The notes: generated from the sequence alone by a model not told the origin. Positions 21,279 through 31,958 are shown, counted from the stretch's first letter. The stretch is 64,000 nucleotides of DNA from Choristoneura fumiferana (GCF_025370935.1 NC_133492.1:11069608-11133607), one strand, 5' to 3'. Program-made: numbers and translations.

Positions 21279-21415
21279 AAAGGGATCTAACGATTTCGAT
21301 GAAATTTGGTATGTAGGGGTTTTCGGGGATGACAAATTGATCTAGCTTGGTCTTATCTCTGGGAAAACGCTTATGAACGAGTTTTAGCCCGAGCAAAGCT
21401 CGGTCGCCCAGGTAC
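21279..21415 (+). mobile_element. Non-autonomous repeat ending near AGCTCGGTCGCCCAGGTA
   Basis: It has 'cgatgaaatttggtatgtag', 'gggttttcggggatgacaaa', 'tggtcttatctctgggaaaa' and finally 'cgagcaaagctcggtcgccc'. The last block is related, in reverse, to the 'gtacctggacagccgagctt' start at 43232 and 59553. It is a common lepidopteran repeat type; the class is uncertain. Confidence 0.4.
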
Positions 21416-21780
21416 TTATTTATTATTTGTGTAAGTGTTAATTTGCCTCAAATACCTACCTACCTACTCTAAAATGTCTACTAACTCTCGGACTATAATG
21501 AAAATAGAACAAACCTGCGAAAGATGCCTTTAACTATTGAACATTACTGTAAATACTCGTAGGTAAGTTAATCCCCACTTTAAGACAAGGCTAGGTTCCT
21601 ACTTACATATAAAAAAATATCTCTAAATTTTATTCTACCACTGTCCGCGTGATTAATTTATACAGCCATGCAAAACGACTGACGACTATAAAAGTTTCTT
21701 CTTTATTAGACTACGAAACACTAACTCTTTATTAGTATTAAAATTTTTCACGTAAATATTTTATCCGCTTTTGAAACTGA

Positions 21781-21908
21781 AGGGCTACTACGAAACTCGA
21801 AACTCGAAATTCGCATCGTACCGTCCCTCTCGCTCTCGTACTATACATTATAATTGTCAGAGGGACCGCACGACACGAACTTCGAGTTTCGAGTTTCGTA
21901 GTAGCCCT
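21781..21908. mobile_element. Foldback MITE (AGGGCTACTACGAAACTCG ends)
   Basis: Arms agggctactacgaaactcga and its complement (tcgagtttcgtagtagccct) pair over about 33 bases with one mismatch. The total length is 128 bp, with a central 'gtccctctcgctctcgtac' segment. Confidence 0.75.
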
Positions 21909-22637
21909 GCTGAACGCAAGCGCAACTAATCCTAGATCAATGCAAAGCGCTCGTGAAATATTCGAAGCTCCAAGCGGAATAACAAAACTTGCAAAACAAA
22001 AACGCATGAGCGCTAAAAAAAGCAAAAACTGGTCATTTTTCTTTTCGCCAGTTTTTCCCGAACGTATTATATATCGTTGTTTACGCAAAACAACTGCGTC
22101 CCCGCGCGGCCTGGAGTCGGGATACTACCAAGAGTTATTCCACCCCCGGGCTGTATTCAATTAGTGGATGGATGCCCTAACTTTGTGATTTGCGATCGCA
22201 ACCTTAATTATGAAGTGGTGACCGTTATCTTCCTTTATACACATCAATAAACCTATTAGCCTACCCTTTTGATTTATATTTGCTAAAGGCTAGATGGTCT
22301 ATATTTACTGAAACACTAGTTTAACATTTTGCTACCTATACTTAATTTATATAATAAAGTTGTAAAGCTTGTAGTTAAGCTTGGTTTGTTTGTGTTTTGG
22401 TGGAGTAAGTAATATAACATAAAACAACCTACTCGTATAATACTTATTTAACTTTACGAACTCACTTTATATAAGTTTATTTCACATACGTTTCACTATA
22501 TATATAAGCAAACGAAACGCATAACAAATTTACAAAAGTTGATATAATTTGGTACCTTCGAGTGATTTGCTTTCAAAAATACACATTATGATCTTAAAAA
22601 TCCTTTCACTAATTAAAATCTACATTATTTCTAATTA

Positions 22638-22785
22638 ACCCTAAACTTGGCAAGTTGAGACAAATGTAGGTACTTAATTTAAGCTTCGTTGGATTCATGT
22701 AGAGCTATCAAAAATAACTTTAAAAAAATACAAAAAGATGATCTAAAATTATATATCTTATTAGATACGCTGCCAAGTTTAGGGT
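22638..22785. mobile_element. Short TIR element (ACCCTAAACTTGGCA ends)
   Basis: Fifteen-base exact inverted ends (accctaaacttggca at 22638, tgccaagtttagggt at 22771) enclose A/T-rich DNA. The size is in the MITE range. The superfamily is unknown. Confidence 0.6.
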
Positions 22786-22805
22786 CATACAAGCAGCTGG
22801 TAAGG

Positions 22806-22825
22806 TTAGGTTAGGTTAGGTTAGG
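22806..22825 (+). repeat. Interstitial (TTAGG)4 tract
   Basis: Four consecutive TTAGG units, the insect telomere repeat, preceded by a diverged unit (taagg). It lies 20 bases after the element at 22638-22785. Confidence 0.85.
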
Positions 22826-22904
22826 TAGCCGTCAAAAGAAAACAATGTTTTAGTACAATCGGAGCACAAGCAGTTGTATTTAGCATGTATTAAACAAAAT
22901 TCTT

Positions 22905-23115
22905 CGACTAATTGTCCATTGGCGCGAAGCGTGGCAGCGAAACGAAGCGAGGGGATAATGCAGAGCGGAGTTGCAGACTATGTCTGTCCATAGACGCGGA
23001 GAAATATAGCGGAGCGAAGAGATAAAGTAATGCGGAACGGAATTGTGGAAGCGCGGAGCTAGATACCGGAGCGGATTGAGAAAGTAATGCGTAGCGGAGT
23101 TGCGGACTGTTTTTC
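22905..23115. repeat. Degenerate GC-rich tandem repeat with GCGGAGCG-like cores
   Basis: Roughly three 57-75 base units repeat 'agtaatgcgtagcggagttg' or 'agtaatgcggaacggaattg' followed by a gcgcggag/gcggagcg part. On the reverse strand the unit stays open and reads NS(A/V)xHY(F/P)...R(Y/C)xxPR-like residues three times. This is chance openness of a repeat, not a gene. Confidence 0.6.
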
Positions 23116-23481
23116 TATTCACGGAGCTTCCCCATTTCCGCTGTCAACTGAAGAGGATAGGAGTTATTATGCTGTTGGTGGATTTTTATTTCGCTCATCG
23201 CTCCGCTGCTTTGCTCCGCTCCCGTGGCAGCTTTTATGCTTGAAGTTGTGCATAGAGTGCTAAGTTTCAATGTTGATACGCATTGGTGCCCCGCAATAGA
23301 GATAACGCGCTCGTGATATGCTTAATTGAAACAAGTGTGGACAGGATTGACTGAATTACATGACAGGTATTTCTAACCCGGATTTCAACGTGAAATAGGA
23401 CTGTTGCGGGTTTTTATACAAGCTTTATATAACCCACCGACCTGCTAACTTTATATATGTCCGTGCGTTCACTAATGTTTC

Positions 23482-23638
23482 GCAACTAACGTTTGGCAAC
23501 CTGATTCATTTCGTAACTGTTGAATATTTCTAATCTAACCTAACCTAAAGGGTTCTACACGATGGCCCTGAAATAAATCCTGAAATATTTACAGTTTTAG
23601 AGTTTGCGAAATGAATCAGGTTGCCAAACGTTAGTTGC
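23482..23638. mobile_element. TIR element, AACGTTTGGCAACCTG family, copy 2
   Basis: The ends gcaactaacgtttggcaacc and ggttgccaaacgttagttgc are exact complements. The interior shares 'gggttctacacgatggccct' and 'gaaataaatcctgaaatatt' with the copy at 12006-12215, in the opposite orientation. Confidence 0.8.
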
Positions 23639-23804
23639 AAAATAAACGGATATCATGTCGGTGCCATACCCAGTTTAAGAATAGGTGGGACCAACCTTTG
23701 GATGACGTAGGTCATGTTCTAGGTTAGTCATTTTCGGAGTAGGTCCATCCAGCACTGCGGCGTGGAAGACAAGCGGAAGCCACTACAATATTTTTAAACA
23801 CATT

Positions 23805-24025
23805 AAAAAATACGATAGTTACAAATTAACATAGAAAAAATAAAATAAATAAAACGTAAATTTAGAATTACACAATGTGCAAAAAGTAAAAAAAAACATA
23901 TAAAAAAACAAACAACACACACGTTACAGATATGTGGCAATAGGCTCAAACTCAGCATTTATATGTTGCCGGTCGAGGAAACCAGAGGCGCTGATTTTCA
24001 GCCTGCGCCCGTCCCGCGGCACGTT
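23805..24025 (-). mobile_element. LINE 3' fragment (ATGTGGCAATAGGCTCAA block)
   Basis: It contains 'cacgttacagatatgtggca' then 'ataggctcaaactcagcatt', 'atgttgccggtcgaggaaac' and 'gctgattttcagcctgcgcc', preceded by an A-rich stretch that would be the 3' tail in reverse. The same block is at 42911-43120 and 59235-59450. Confidence 0.5.
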
Positions 24026-24269
24026 TTACACAGTATACCTAGTGCCATCCACGAAGACGCGTGATTTTGTCAAAATTAGCCATTAATGACATTGTAATAA
24101 GAACCACGGCACGCGTCATAGTGAATGACTCTACCTATAACATACAAACCACCTACCTACCCACTACCTACTTATGCTGAGTGGGTCCCAATTTATACTA
24201 TTCGATGTTTTTTTTAATTATTATTTCATCCTAACGTGTTTTTTCTGTGTATCGGATATGTGTAAATAA

Positions 24270-24271
<2 letters not shown>

Positions 24272-24303
<32 letters not shown>
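24272..24303. repeat. (TC)n microsatellite
   Basis: An uninterrupted TC dinucleotide run of about 32 bases. Confidence 0.95.
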
Positions 24304-24306
<3 letters not shown>

Positions 24307-24514
24307 ATACGGGAACGATAGAGTAAAAGAATTTAAAAAAAAATACAAAAAATACACAATTATAACACGTAAGGGAGTTTATTGCTATTTTTCCAAGAAT
24401 GTAGTTATGAAGGTTTCCTCAGCTGACGACCACGACCACTCTGTATGATCTTCAGTTAGCAGAAAGTAAGTCAGTAAAAAGCTGACATTAAAATGAAATT
24501 TTCATCAAAACCAT

Positions 24515-24720
24515 ATCGGAATTTACGAGCTTTACCGTGAAGGAAAACATCGTGAGGAAACCTGCACAACAAACCTGCGAAGCAATTCAACGGTGTGTGT
24601 GAAGTTCCCAATCCGCACTGGGCCCGCGTGGGAACTACTGCCCAAGCCCTCTCATTCCGAGAGGAGGCCTGTGGCCTGCAGTGGGACGTATATAGGCTGG
24701 GAAGATGAAGATGAAGATAT
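24515..24720 (+). mobile_element. SINE-type retroelement with GATGAA/GATGAT tail
   Basis: It contains 'gagctttaccgtgaaggaaa', 'acatcgtgaggaaacctgca', 'agttcccaatccgcactggg', 'cccgcgtgggaactactgcc', 'gagaggaggcctgtggcctg' and 'cagtgggacgtatataggct', ending gatgaagatgaagat. This is the best-preserved copy of this tail in the window. No clear tRNA head is visible upstream. Confidence 0.7.
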
Positions 24721-24894
24721 CGGAATTAAATCTCAACATTTCAATTGCTGCGTTTAGACTCATTGAAATTGGCACATTTCTTTCTAAATGCAACGTCAAT
24801 GAAGGCCACGATGTGATTTTTAAAATTCCCACGGAAATTTAGTAAAATTCCTGAATTTCAATTCAACGGGAAGCGGGTAAATTATAGTAATAGA

Positions 24895-24952
24895 ACCATC
24901 AATGTCATATCAGCCATAGGACGTCCACTGTTGGACATAGGCCTCCCCTATA
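24895..24952 (-). mobile_element. RTE LINE 3' terminal scrap
   Basis: Only the terminal 'cgtccactgttggacatagg' block and a few flanking bases remain. Confidence 0.6.
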
Positions 24953-25179
24953 GTAATAGAATATAGGCTAAATATTCACTTATTACGTTTTCTTCAAAGG
25001 CATGTCCTTCATCATCGCAGGGACGTGTCCACTCCGAACTCGAGGCCGTAACATAAATCAGTGGCTGACGAATGGCGAGGCTCTTTATTGCTCCTATTAT
25101 ATGATGAGCGAATTCAAGCGTGTGCGAATACTCCACTTTTATGGGAATATTTGGAGCCGGTTGTGTCAGTAAAGTTCAA

Positions 25180-25350
25180 GGTTTTTAACTCGTGGCGCAA
25201 AAGAGGGGTGTTATAAGTAGGTCTCAGAAGGATGGAGCAATTTCGATACGGTTTTTTCTACATGAAAGTGAGTTTCTTTGTGGTTATATTTAGTTATATT
25301 TAATAAGAATCGGTTGCGTTTGAAAATGACAATGTCGGGGGTTTTCAACT
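25180..25350 (+). mobile_element. Repeat of the 'aaaagaggggtgttataagt' family, diverged copy
   Basis: It shares 'aaaagaggggtgttataagt', a 'gatacggttttttct' segment and the end 'aatgtcgggggttttcaact' with the better copy at 25929-26172. It is a common lepidopteran non-autonomous repeat whose class I cannot fix from the sequence. Confidence 0.5.
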
Positions 25351-25870
25351 TTTGAATTGTTTGTAATGAAATTTGTGTTCAAACTAAATTGTTTAAAAAA
25401 TGAAGATAAAACTTCAAAATTCAGCTTTCAGATTGTGTATTCATTTGAGATTTCTCCTTATGAGTTTGTGCATTTCTTACGTACTCGAAGCATATAACTA
25501 TAGTAAAATGTCTGGGAAGAATGTGGGCCATACCCACCTAATGTCGGCTTAAAAGCTCGCTTCGATGGTTTGGTTGCGACACTCAATGGCAATGGCATAC
25601 CTACTTTCTGCACTCGTATCATAAATTACTACTAACGTTATTCTTTTCAACTGTTAGTCTACTTAAGGTTAAACCTGGTTAAACCACAGTTACGCTTTAA
25701 GTTACATGTTTACTACCGGCCCGCGTACTGACTGAGAAAAAGGAATGCAGACGTCGGGAATGGACTAGGACATGGGAATAGTTAGGGGATGTTTACGGCC
25801 CCGGTTGTTAATGGCCGTCACTTTCATTGCAGAGGCCTACTCTCAAGATAGCTGTTCAAAATCTAGCCTT

Positions 25871-25918
25871 AATAAAACGGACTGTTACATAATTGACTGA
25901 GCTAAGGATGCCCTTGTC
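25871..25918 (+). repeat. 48 bp direct repeat, first copy
   Basis: The sequence starting aataaaacggactgttacat and ending gatgcccttgtc is identical to 26588-26635. Together the two copies bracket the 25929-26172 element. Confidence 0.95.
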
Positions 25919-25928
25919 TCAAGATGTT

Positions 25929-26172
25929 TTTAACCCCCGACGCAAAAAAGAGGTGTTATAAGTTTGACCGCTATGTGTGTCTGTGTGTGTGTGTTTGTGT
26001 CTGTCTGTGGCACCGTAGCTCTTAAACGGGTGGACCGATTTGAATGCGTTTTTTTATTTGAAAGGTTTTCTAGCGATGGTTTTTAAACATGTTTCATCAA
26101 AATCGGTTTAGCTGTTTTTGAGATATTGAGCATTGAAGTGACAAAATCGGGGGTTTTCCAACTCTTTGTTGG
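25929..26172 (+). mobile_element. Repeat of the 'aacccccgacgcaaaa' family
   Basis: It runs from 'ttaacccccgacgcaaaaaa' through 'aggtgttataagtttgaccg', a (TG)n tract, 'ctgtggcaccgtagctctta', 'catcaaaatcggtttagctg' and 'gacaaaatcgggggttttcc' to 'aactctttgttgg'. It is a widespread lepidopteran repeat with near-complementary ends (aacccccga... / ...tcgggggtt). Confidence 0.6.
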
Positions 26173-26587
26173 TTAGGTTATACTATACGATGTACCAACA
26201 AAACTGTACAATAGGTATAGGGCAGTCGTGTAGAGTAAATACAGATTGAGAAGAGAGTGACTTACGAGTACGTATGCTTTCAAGAAATTCCTTTCTCAGT
26301 TAAGTTTTCATGTCAGTTTTGTAAGCACAAATACCTACATCGAAGGCTTTCTTTATTTATAAGTCAAAGTGATAATCAGGCTTTTGTATTTAATTCTGAT
26401 ATAGGAGCTGTCACAAAAAAATATAAAAATATTTATTGCATGCATATAAGCATGTAAACTTTACCATGTTTCTCATTACCGAGGTCATGTAGATAATTTA
26501 GGAAAACAGGTGGGAAATCAGTTGTCACAGCGCCACGTCACTAGTGGCGTCCAGCTCAGCATAACGACGAATATTTTAATGGTACTC

Positions 26588-26635
26588 AATAAAACGGACT
26601 GTTACATAATTGACTGAGCTAAGGATGCCCTTGTC
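26588..26635 (+). repeat. 48 bp direct repeat, second copy
   Basis: Identical to 25871-25918. The flanks differ on both sides. Confidence 0.95.
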
Positions 26636-26649
26636 AAGTTCTTGCCCTT

Positions 26650-28200
26650 AAGAAACGCGTCAACTCAATTTTAACAGCAGAAAATAATGGCCGGGGCAAG
26701 TTCGGCCGTCATTAGCACCCACTTAATTAAGTATCGCTACGCAAACAATGATCGGTCTGAATACGACCGTTCGAATATAACTTTGCAGAAGATCCCAGTA
26801 ATGACTCCTATTCAACTTAAGAATACAATCTCGCCGGATCTGTAAAGTCCCCCCATTCAAGAACGTAGGTGCCTTCTTCAGTAGGATTTTCTCAGAGTGA
26901 AATGGGCACGGCTCTATCACAATTCATTAAAATGCCATTCAAATGCCTCCATTGTATGAGGACCATTATATGTCTCTCATTTACCTTAGATCAGAGGATG
27001 AGGATTAACAATAGCGCTTTGTTGAAGTCCAATTAGATTTAAAATGATTATATTATATTTCCTCGGCAGTCGATATCGAGAGAGCCCCTATCGGTGACGG
27101 AAACCCGTCAAGTTGTAATGAAACTAGAGAGCGGTCGATAGGCTTTAAATTCTGATTCAAAATGTGGATGTAATTTTATACCTACTGAAAATCCATCAAA
27201 TATTTCGCTTGTATTGCGTTTATTTATGGTCAAAGTTAATACTACAACTAGGTTGGATTAAAGAGACCGGCACAGGGTAATGAAAATGAATATTTCTTTA
27301 AAAATAAAATATTTCGTAGTTCTTAAGGGAAAAAGCGGTATCTAAAATAAATTACTTTTGAGTTATTTATGAGGTAAACGCCCGAGTGCTTTGACACGCG
27401 AATTCCCAATAGATAGACACCCTGCTATCATCTCTATTGCTGATGACATAAGATTAAAGATGATAGCTATTGGAGCAGTGACGTGCACTCGTACGTTTGC
27501 CTTAAGAGAGCAGTATAATGACAGTCAAAACCGTTTATAACATCATTGAAGGGACAGCAATATTTGGTTGTTATACATGGTTATACTTTGGTATATAAGA
27601 TTGTGTTGAGATTTTTTTTGGTCGTTTTATCCGATATGACATTAGAACTGGTGTCGCTATAAATGATTTCAACTGTATGTATATTAACAGGTTCACGGGC
27701 GCTGTCAAAAATAAATAACGTATAATTATTCGTGTTTTCGTTTTAGCAACAATACTAGTCAAATATTTTCATTCAAAAAATAACACGTAACCTTCTTTTG
27801 TTTCAAATTGAATCAAAATCTTCTCAACAAATTCATTTCTCATTGAATAGGCCTTAGAGCTAAACCTGTCGCGACATATCAAAGGGGGATTAGCATATTC
27901 TTGACTAATTACCACGTTTGCATAATAACCGTCGCAGGATGTCCTGTGTGTAGCTCTGCAATGTATAGGTAAAATGACTATTTGATACGGGCGCTATAGA
28001 GCTTTAACTTAGAGTAGCTTAATTTAATTTCTATGCGCCGTTATTTCTATTAATCATTGCTATAGGTAATTAAGCTACCACTATTGTTCTATATACCTTA
28101 CTATACTTACCAATTAATATTATACTCGTAAATGCAAGTTAGTTATGTTTATTTTGATTATTTGAGACACGTGCTGAAATTTGATAGTTTCACTAATGCC
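26650..28200. other. No recognised feature
   Basis: No supported exon or named repeat. A small inverted pair ccaatagatag.../...gatagctattgg lies at about 27407-27475. Confidence 0.45.
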
Positions 28201-28218
28201 TAACCATAACGTTTTTTT

Positions 28219-28515
28219 TATTTTTTTATTTTATTTGACTGGATGGCAAACGAGCAAGTGGGTCTCCTGATGGTAAGAGATCACCACCGCCCATAGACAC
28301 CTGCAATACCAGGGGGATTGCAGATGCGTTGCCAACCTAGAGGCCTAAGATGGGATACCTCAAGTGCCAGTAATTTCACCGGCTGTCTTACTCTCCGCAC
28401 CGAAACACAACAGTGCAAGCACTGCTGCTTCACGGCAGGATTAGCGAGCAAGATGGTGGTAGCAATCCGGGTGGACCTTGCACAAGGTCCTACCACCTGC
28501 AAAACCTGCCTGTTT
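28219..28515 (-). mobile_element. Non-LTR retrotransposon 3' UTR and tail
   Basis: A T-rich run at the left (the tail in reverse) is followed by 'ggatggcaaacgagcaagtg', 'ggtctcctgatggtaagaga', 'tcaccaccgcccatagacac', 'cctaagatgggatacctcaa' and 'acaacagtgcaagcactgct'. The same 3' end recurs at 42553-42735 and 58919-59101 (reverse) and 37718-37765 (forward). Confidence 0.65.
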
Positions 28516-28518
28516 CAG

Positions 28519-28696
28519 TAATGTTTCATTTGGCCAAATGCATTTTATTCTCAAACTGCAAATGTTTCAAAATGTTTATAAAACTTACCTAAGATATAGG
28601 GTTAGAACCCTATGGTTTTGAAATAAATCCTGAATAGTTCAGTTTCAGAATACAATGTATTTGGCTAAATTAAACATTTGCGAAACGAATCATTTA
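28519..28696. mobile_element. Decayed member of the AACGTTTGGCAACCTG TIR family
   Basis: The central block gggttagaaccctatggttt then tgaaataaatcctgaa aligns with 23550-23595. The ends (tcatttggccaaatgc... / ...tttgcgaaacgaatcattt) are strongly diverged. Confidence 0.4.
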
Positions 28697-28744
28697 CAAA
28701 AATGGCGAAATAAGAGATACCAATTTAGTATGGAGATAATTTGA

Positions 28745-28855
28745 GATCCTAAAAAGGACATAGGATAGTTTTTATCCCGAAAAATTTTATAGCTCCCGCG
28801 AAGGCACGATAACTGAATTCTCTGAAAATGAAGTCGCGCGCAACAGCTAGTGTTA
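28745..28855 (-). mobile_element. Metulj-like element, 5' half
   Basis: In reverse it reads 'actagctgttgcgcgcgact', 'tcattttcagagaattcagt', 'atcgtgccttcgcgggagct' and 'ttcgggataaaaactatcct'. It matches the start of the copy at 30800. Confidence 0.6.
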
Positions 28856-28859
28856 CTAT

Positions 28860-28941
28860 TATAATCATCATCGTGTCAGCCGAAAGACGTCCACTGCTGG
28901 ACATAGGCCTCTCCCAGGGCTCTCCACTTACACCGGTCACT
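28860..28941 (-). mobile_element. RTE LINE 3' end fragment
   Basis: 'atcatcatcgtgtcagccga' is followed by 'agacgtccactgctggacat', 'aggcctctcccagggctctc' and 'cacttacaccggtcac'. The fragment stops exactly where the TIR of the next element begins. Confidence 0.65.
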
Positions 28942-29299
28942 ATACGGTATTTGACTATTTTGTATATGTTTTATAAATTAAAACAACAGAATGTCTGTTA
29001 TCGAATAGAAAAACAATTTTTAAGATACCTTTACAAATAACAAAGTTATAAAGGTTTGCAATTCAAGATTGGACAGAGAAAGACATACTGGCATGTGACG
29101 TCACACGCCAATACCGCCATAATTGCTGCATAGAGAAAACCGTTTGAGAAAGAGACAGGTATATAGATTTTTCAAAAAATCGCTATAAATCCAATTTTCA
29201 ACCGATTTAAATTTTCTCTTCGCTAAACACTATCTGTATATCTATATTTTTATAATAATATTAAGATATGGCAATTTCAGGAGTTGTCAAATACCGTAT
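28942..29299. mobile_element. TIR element (ATACGGTATTTGAC ends), 358 bp
   Basis: Fourteen-base perfect inverted ends (atacggtatttgac at 28942, gtcaaataccgtat at 29286) flank A/T-rich non-coding DNA. The left end abuts or interrupts an RTE LINE tail. Confidence 0.6.
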
Positions 29300-29955
29300 T
29301 ATAATAGTTTAAAGATTTTTGACTATCACTTGTATTTCCAAAAACATTAGAATAAAACTTCTTTTAAATATATTGACCCCTTCAAAATCCCATGTTATTG
29401 TTCTCTTAATATAAGTGGGTACAATTCCAAAACGCTGCGCTGGTAAAATCGTTTTTAATATTTTTTTATGTTAATTCTATATTGAAACTGCATTCGCTGC
29501 ATAACTTGAAAATGCGAGTCTATATAACGCAATATTCCACGTACTTGGGAAATTGAGTTAATCACCTTAAATAGGTTAATCTTGTTTAACCTGGCAAAGT
29601 TTTATCGTTCTTATCGGTAGGTAGCGTGTGAATCGACCGTTGTAAACTATATTTTAATGTTAGTTTTACGATTGAAGTTTTTAATGATTAATGCCAAGTT
29701 TTCATTGTAACGGTGCTAATTATTACGTAGAATAATTAAACACGTTACGTTATTCATAAAAGTTACGAACTTGTACTAAAATATTATTATGTTTTTAAGT
29801 CTTCGTCTGGGCAAAGCAAATGTCAAAATGGGTACTCTACACATAACACCGTATCATGCTATGACCGTAATAGGAACGTGCCAGACGGAATGTCAAACGT
29901 ATACATGACACGCGACGGCGACGGTTGGTTACGAAACAAGGCAAAGGCAAGGTCT
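29300..29955. other. No recognised feature
   Basis: A/T-rich DNA without a supported exon or named repeat. Confidence 0.45.
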
Positions 29956-29959
29956 CAAA

Positions 29960-30500
29960 CTTTTCGAATGAAAGAAAGATGTTTATTTGCTTAGAACACG
30001 TACAAGAAAATGATATTTAAACAATATTGGTTACAGTATTCAGGCGATACATCAGCATGCAAATTATAATAATAAGTATAAAGTGAATCAATTGGTAGAA
30101 AAAAAAAACAATATTAAAATCAAAATTATGTCCTCATATTAAGTTTTAAATAATGTATAAAATTGGATTTCCTGGATATGTCAAATTACAATAAAAAAGA
30201 ATTTATAACAATAGAAATTTGAAAAACAGTGATGTCAACACAATTAAGATACAAAATAGGTAAGTACAATTACAAACGCTTAGAATAATCCAAATTCCTT
30301 GCCACTATAAAAGCAGTGTTCTTGAAGCCATAACGTCAATTTATTCTGGAAAACCATACAATGCAGCGAACACAATTCTTTTGGAAGATTGTTAAATAAT
30401 ACAATGGGCATGTTAAAGGCATCGATACAATACAAAGAATATATAGCGAGAGCTGGCGCTGCCAAGAACGTAGTCAGCGGTATCGGCAATTTTTGAAAAA
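29960..30500 (-). pseudogene. Non-LTR retrotransposon C-terminus and 3' UTR
   Basis: The reverse strand at 30280-30489 encodes PLTTFLAAPALAIYSLYCID, then AFNMPIVLFNNLPKELCSLH and NKLTLWLQEHCFYSGKEFG. This has the pattern of an insect non-LTR polyprotein end: '(F)NxLPxEL', then 'xFxxKLxxWLxxxxFYSxxEF'. Downstream in reverse there is a stop and about 300 bases of A/T-rich 3' UTR ending near 29965 (caaataaacatctttctttc). Only the last ~70 residues remain. Confidence 0.6.
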
Positions 30501-30799
30501 ATATTAGTTTTTCTTTTAGACATATACAATTTTACTCGCTAATGTGATGGAAAACATTGAATGTCGCACGGGCGGTACTAGAATTACGAACATCGACTCA
30601 TTAAAGCCCTCAGTCTTCGACTTCGGGCTTCTAATAGACTCTCGTTCGTAATTCCTTATTTACCGCCCTTAAGACACAATGTACTATTTGCTGGACACGT
30701 TGCTGTTACGGTCATGGTGTGATACGGTGTAATGTGTAAAGAAAGGTTTTTAAACGAGCATATCTTTGAATGAGTAATTCTTTTATATTTATTTATTTA

Positions 30800-31016
30800 A
30801 TAGCTATTATTGCTCGTGGCTTCGCCCGCGTGGAATTCGGTTATCGCGCGCTATTCCCTCGGGAACTATGCATTTTACCGGGATAAAAAGTGGCCTATGA
30901 AGTTTACCTATAAACTATCTATATTCCAAAAATCACGTCGATCCGTCGCTCCGTTTCGACGTGAAAGACGGACAAACATACAAACACACACACTTTCGCA
31001 TTTATAATATTAGTAT
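30800..31016 (+). mobile_element. Metulj-type non-autonomous element, complete
   Basis: It runs from 'gctcgtggcttcgcccgcgt' through 'aattcggttatcgcgcgcta', 'gggaactatgcattttaccg', 'tcacgtcgatccgtcgctcc', 'gacgtgaaagacggacaaac' and 'actttcgcatttataatatt' to agtatgga. This is the canonical order of the Metulj/Lep1 group. A sister copy lies at 31577-31770. Confidence 0.75.
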
Positions 31017-31147
31017 GGACATCAAGGAATTCAGAAACAGTTCTATGGATTTCGTTAAAATTTTACGTTTTACTTTTAAAGCTTATTTTTAAATACGAAT
31101 CTTCTGAACGGTAATTACTGTTTGGAAGTATTTTTTAAAATGTTATA

Positions 31148-31215
31148 AGGGACAACAAGCAGGCGGGTCACCTGACGGAAAACAATCACCTTCGCCCATG
31201 AACACCCATAACATA
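31148..31215 (-). mobile_element. LINE 3' terminal fragment (CGTTTGCC-type tail)
   Basis: 'caacaagcaggcgggtcacc' followed by 'tgacggaaaacaatcacctt' is the reverse of the 3' end 'atcaggcgatccgcctgctc' seen intact at 44140-44170. Confidence 0.55.
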
Positions 31216-31284
31216 AGAACACACAAATAAACCGAGTAATGTTGTATTTTGTTTTGTATTATGATAGGCTGAGATAGATCTAAT

Positions 31285-31317
31285 TCCACGCAGACGAAGT
31301 CGCGGGCACAGCTAGTC
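31285..31317 (-). mobile_element. Metulj-like end fragment
   Basis: 'ccacgcagacgaagtcgcgg' then gcacagctagt is the reverse of the Metulj start. The rest of the element is not seen. Confidence 0.6.
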
Positions 31318-31576
31318 ATTAATTAAGTAATAATAATGGTTCAAGTTCAAGGCATATTTCTCTTAAGTTGGTGTGGTAATAAATTACGCAGAATAAAATT
31401 AATCACCAAGCTGTCAGATAGTCAGCTAGCAAAGAACGGGTGGGAATGCCTAGAATTATCAAAATTAGTTTACTACGTGCCTCGCGGTATAATTAACGAC
31501 AGTTTGCCACTATTGTTTTACATACAACGAGTAAGATAACCTTATTTTGGACATGACTTTTTTACTTTATTATTAT

Positions 31577-31770
31577 ACTAGCTTTCTAGCGCCCGCGTAG
31601 AATTCGGTTATCCCGCGCTGTTCCCTCGCGTCACTCTCTGGCCCATAAACTATCTACTATGCCAAAAATCACGTCGATCCGTTGCTCCGTTTCGACGTGA
31701 AAGACGGACAAACATACATACAAACACACAAACACACACACTTTTGCATTTATAATATTAGTATGGACGT
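31577..31770 (+). mobile_element. Metulj-type non-autonomous element
   Basis: It starts at actagctttctagcgcccgc and ends cttttgcatttataatatta plus gtatgga. The central 'tcacgtcgatccgttgctcc' and 'gacgtgaaagacggacaaac' match 30800-31016, with an internal deletion. Confidence 0.7.
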
Positions 31771-31780
31771 TAAGTTTTTA

Positions 31781-31958
31781 GACGTCCAGATGGCCTAGTG
31801 GTTAGAGAACCTGACTACGAAGCTTGAGGTCCCGGGTTCGATTCCCGTGTCGGGGCAGATATTTGTATGAAAAATACGAATGTTTGTTCTCGGGTCTTGG
31901 GTGGTTAATATGTTTTTAAGTATGTATCTATCTATAATAATTGTATTTATCCGTTTTT
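31781..31958 (+). mobile_element. tRNA-derived SINE
   Basis: The head begins gacgtccagatggcctagtg, with A box tggcctagtgg (31791) and B box gggttcgattcc (31834). The body is 'cagatatttgtatgaaaaat' and 'tgtttgttctcgggtcttgg', ending near tttatccg. The head is close to a real tRNA but lacks the 3' acceptor pairing, so it is not called as a tRNA gene. Confidence 0.8.

Noticed and set aside
31781..31860. tRNA gene, because of good A and B boxes
   Set aside because: The box spacing fits, but the sequence continues into a SINE body shared with 20169 and 33251 and has no matching acceptor stem or terminator, so it is a SINE head.
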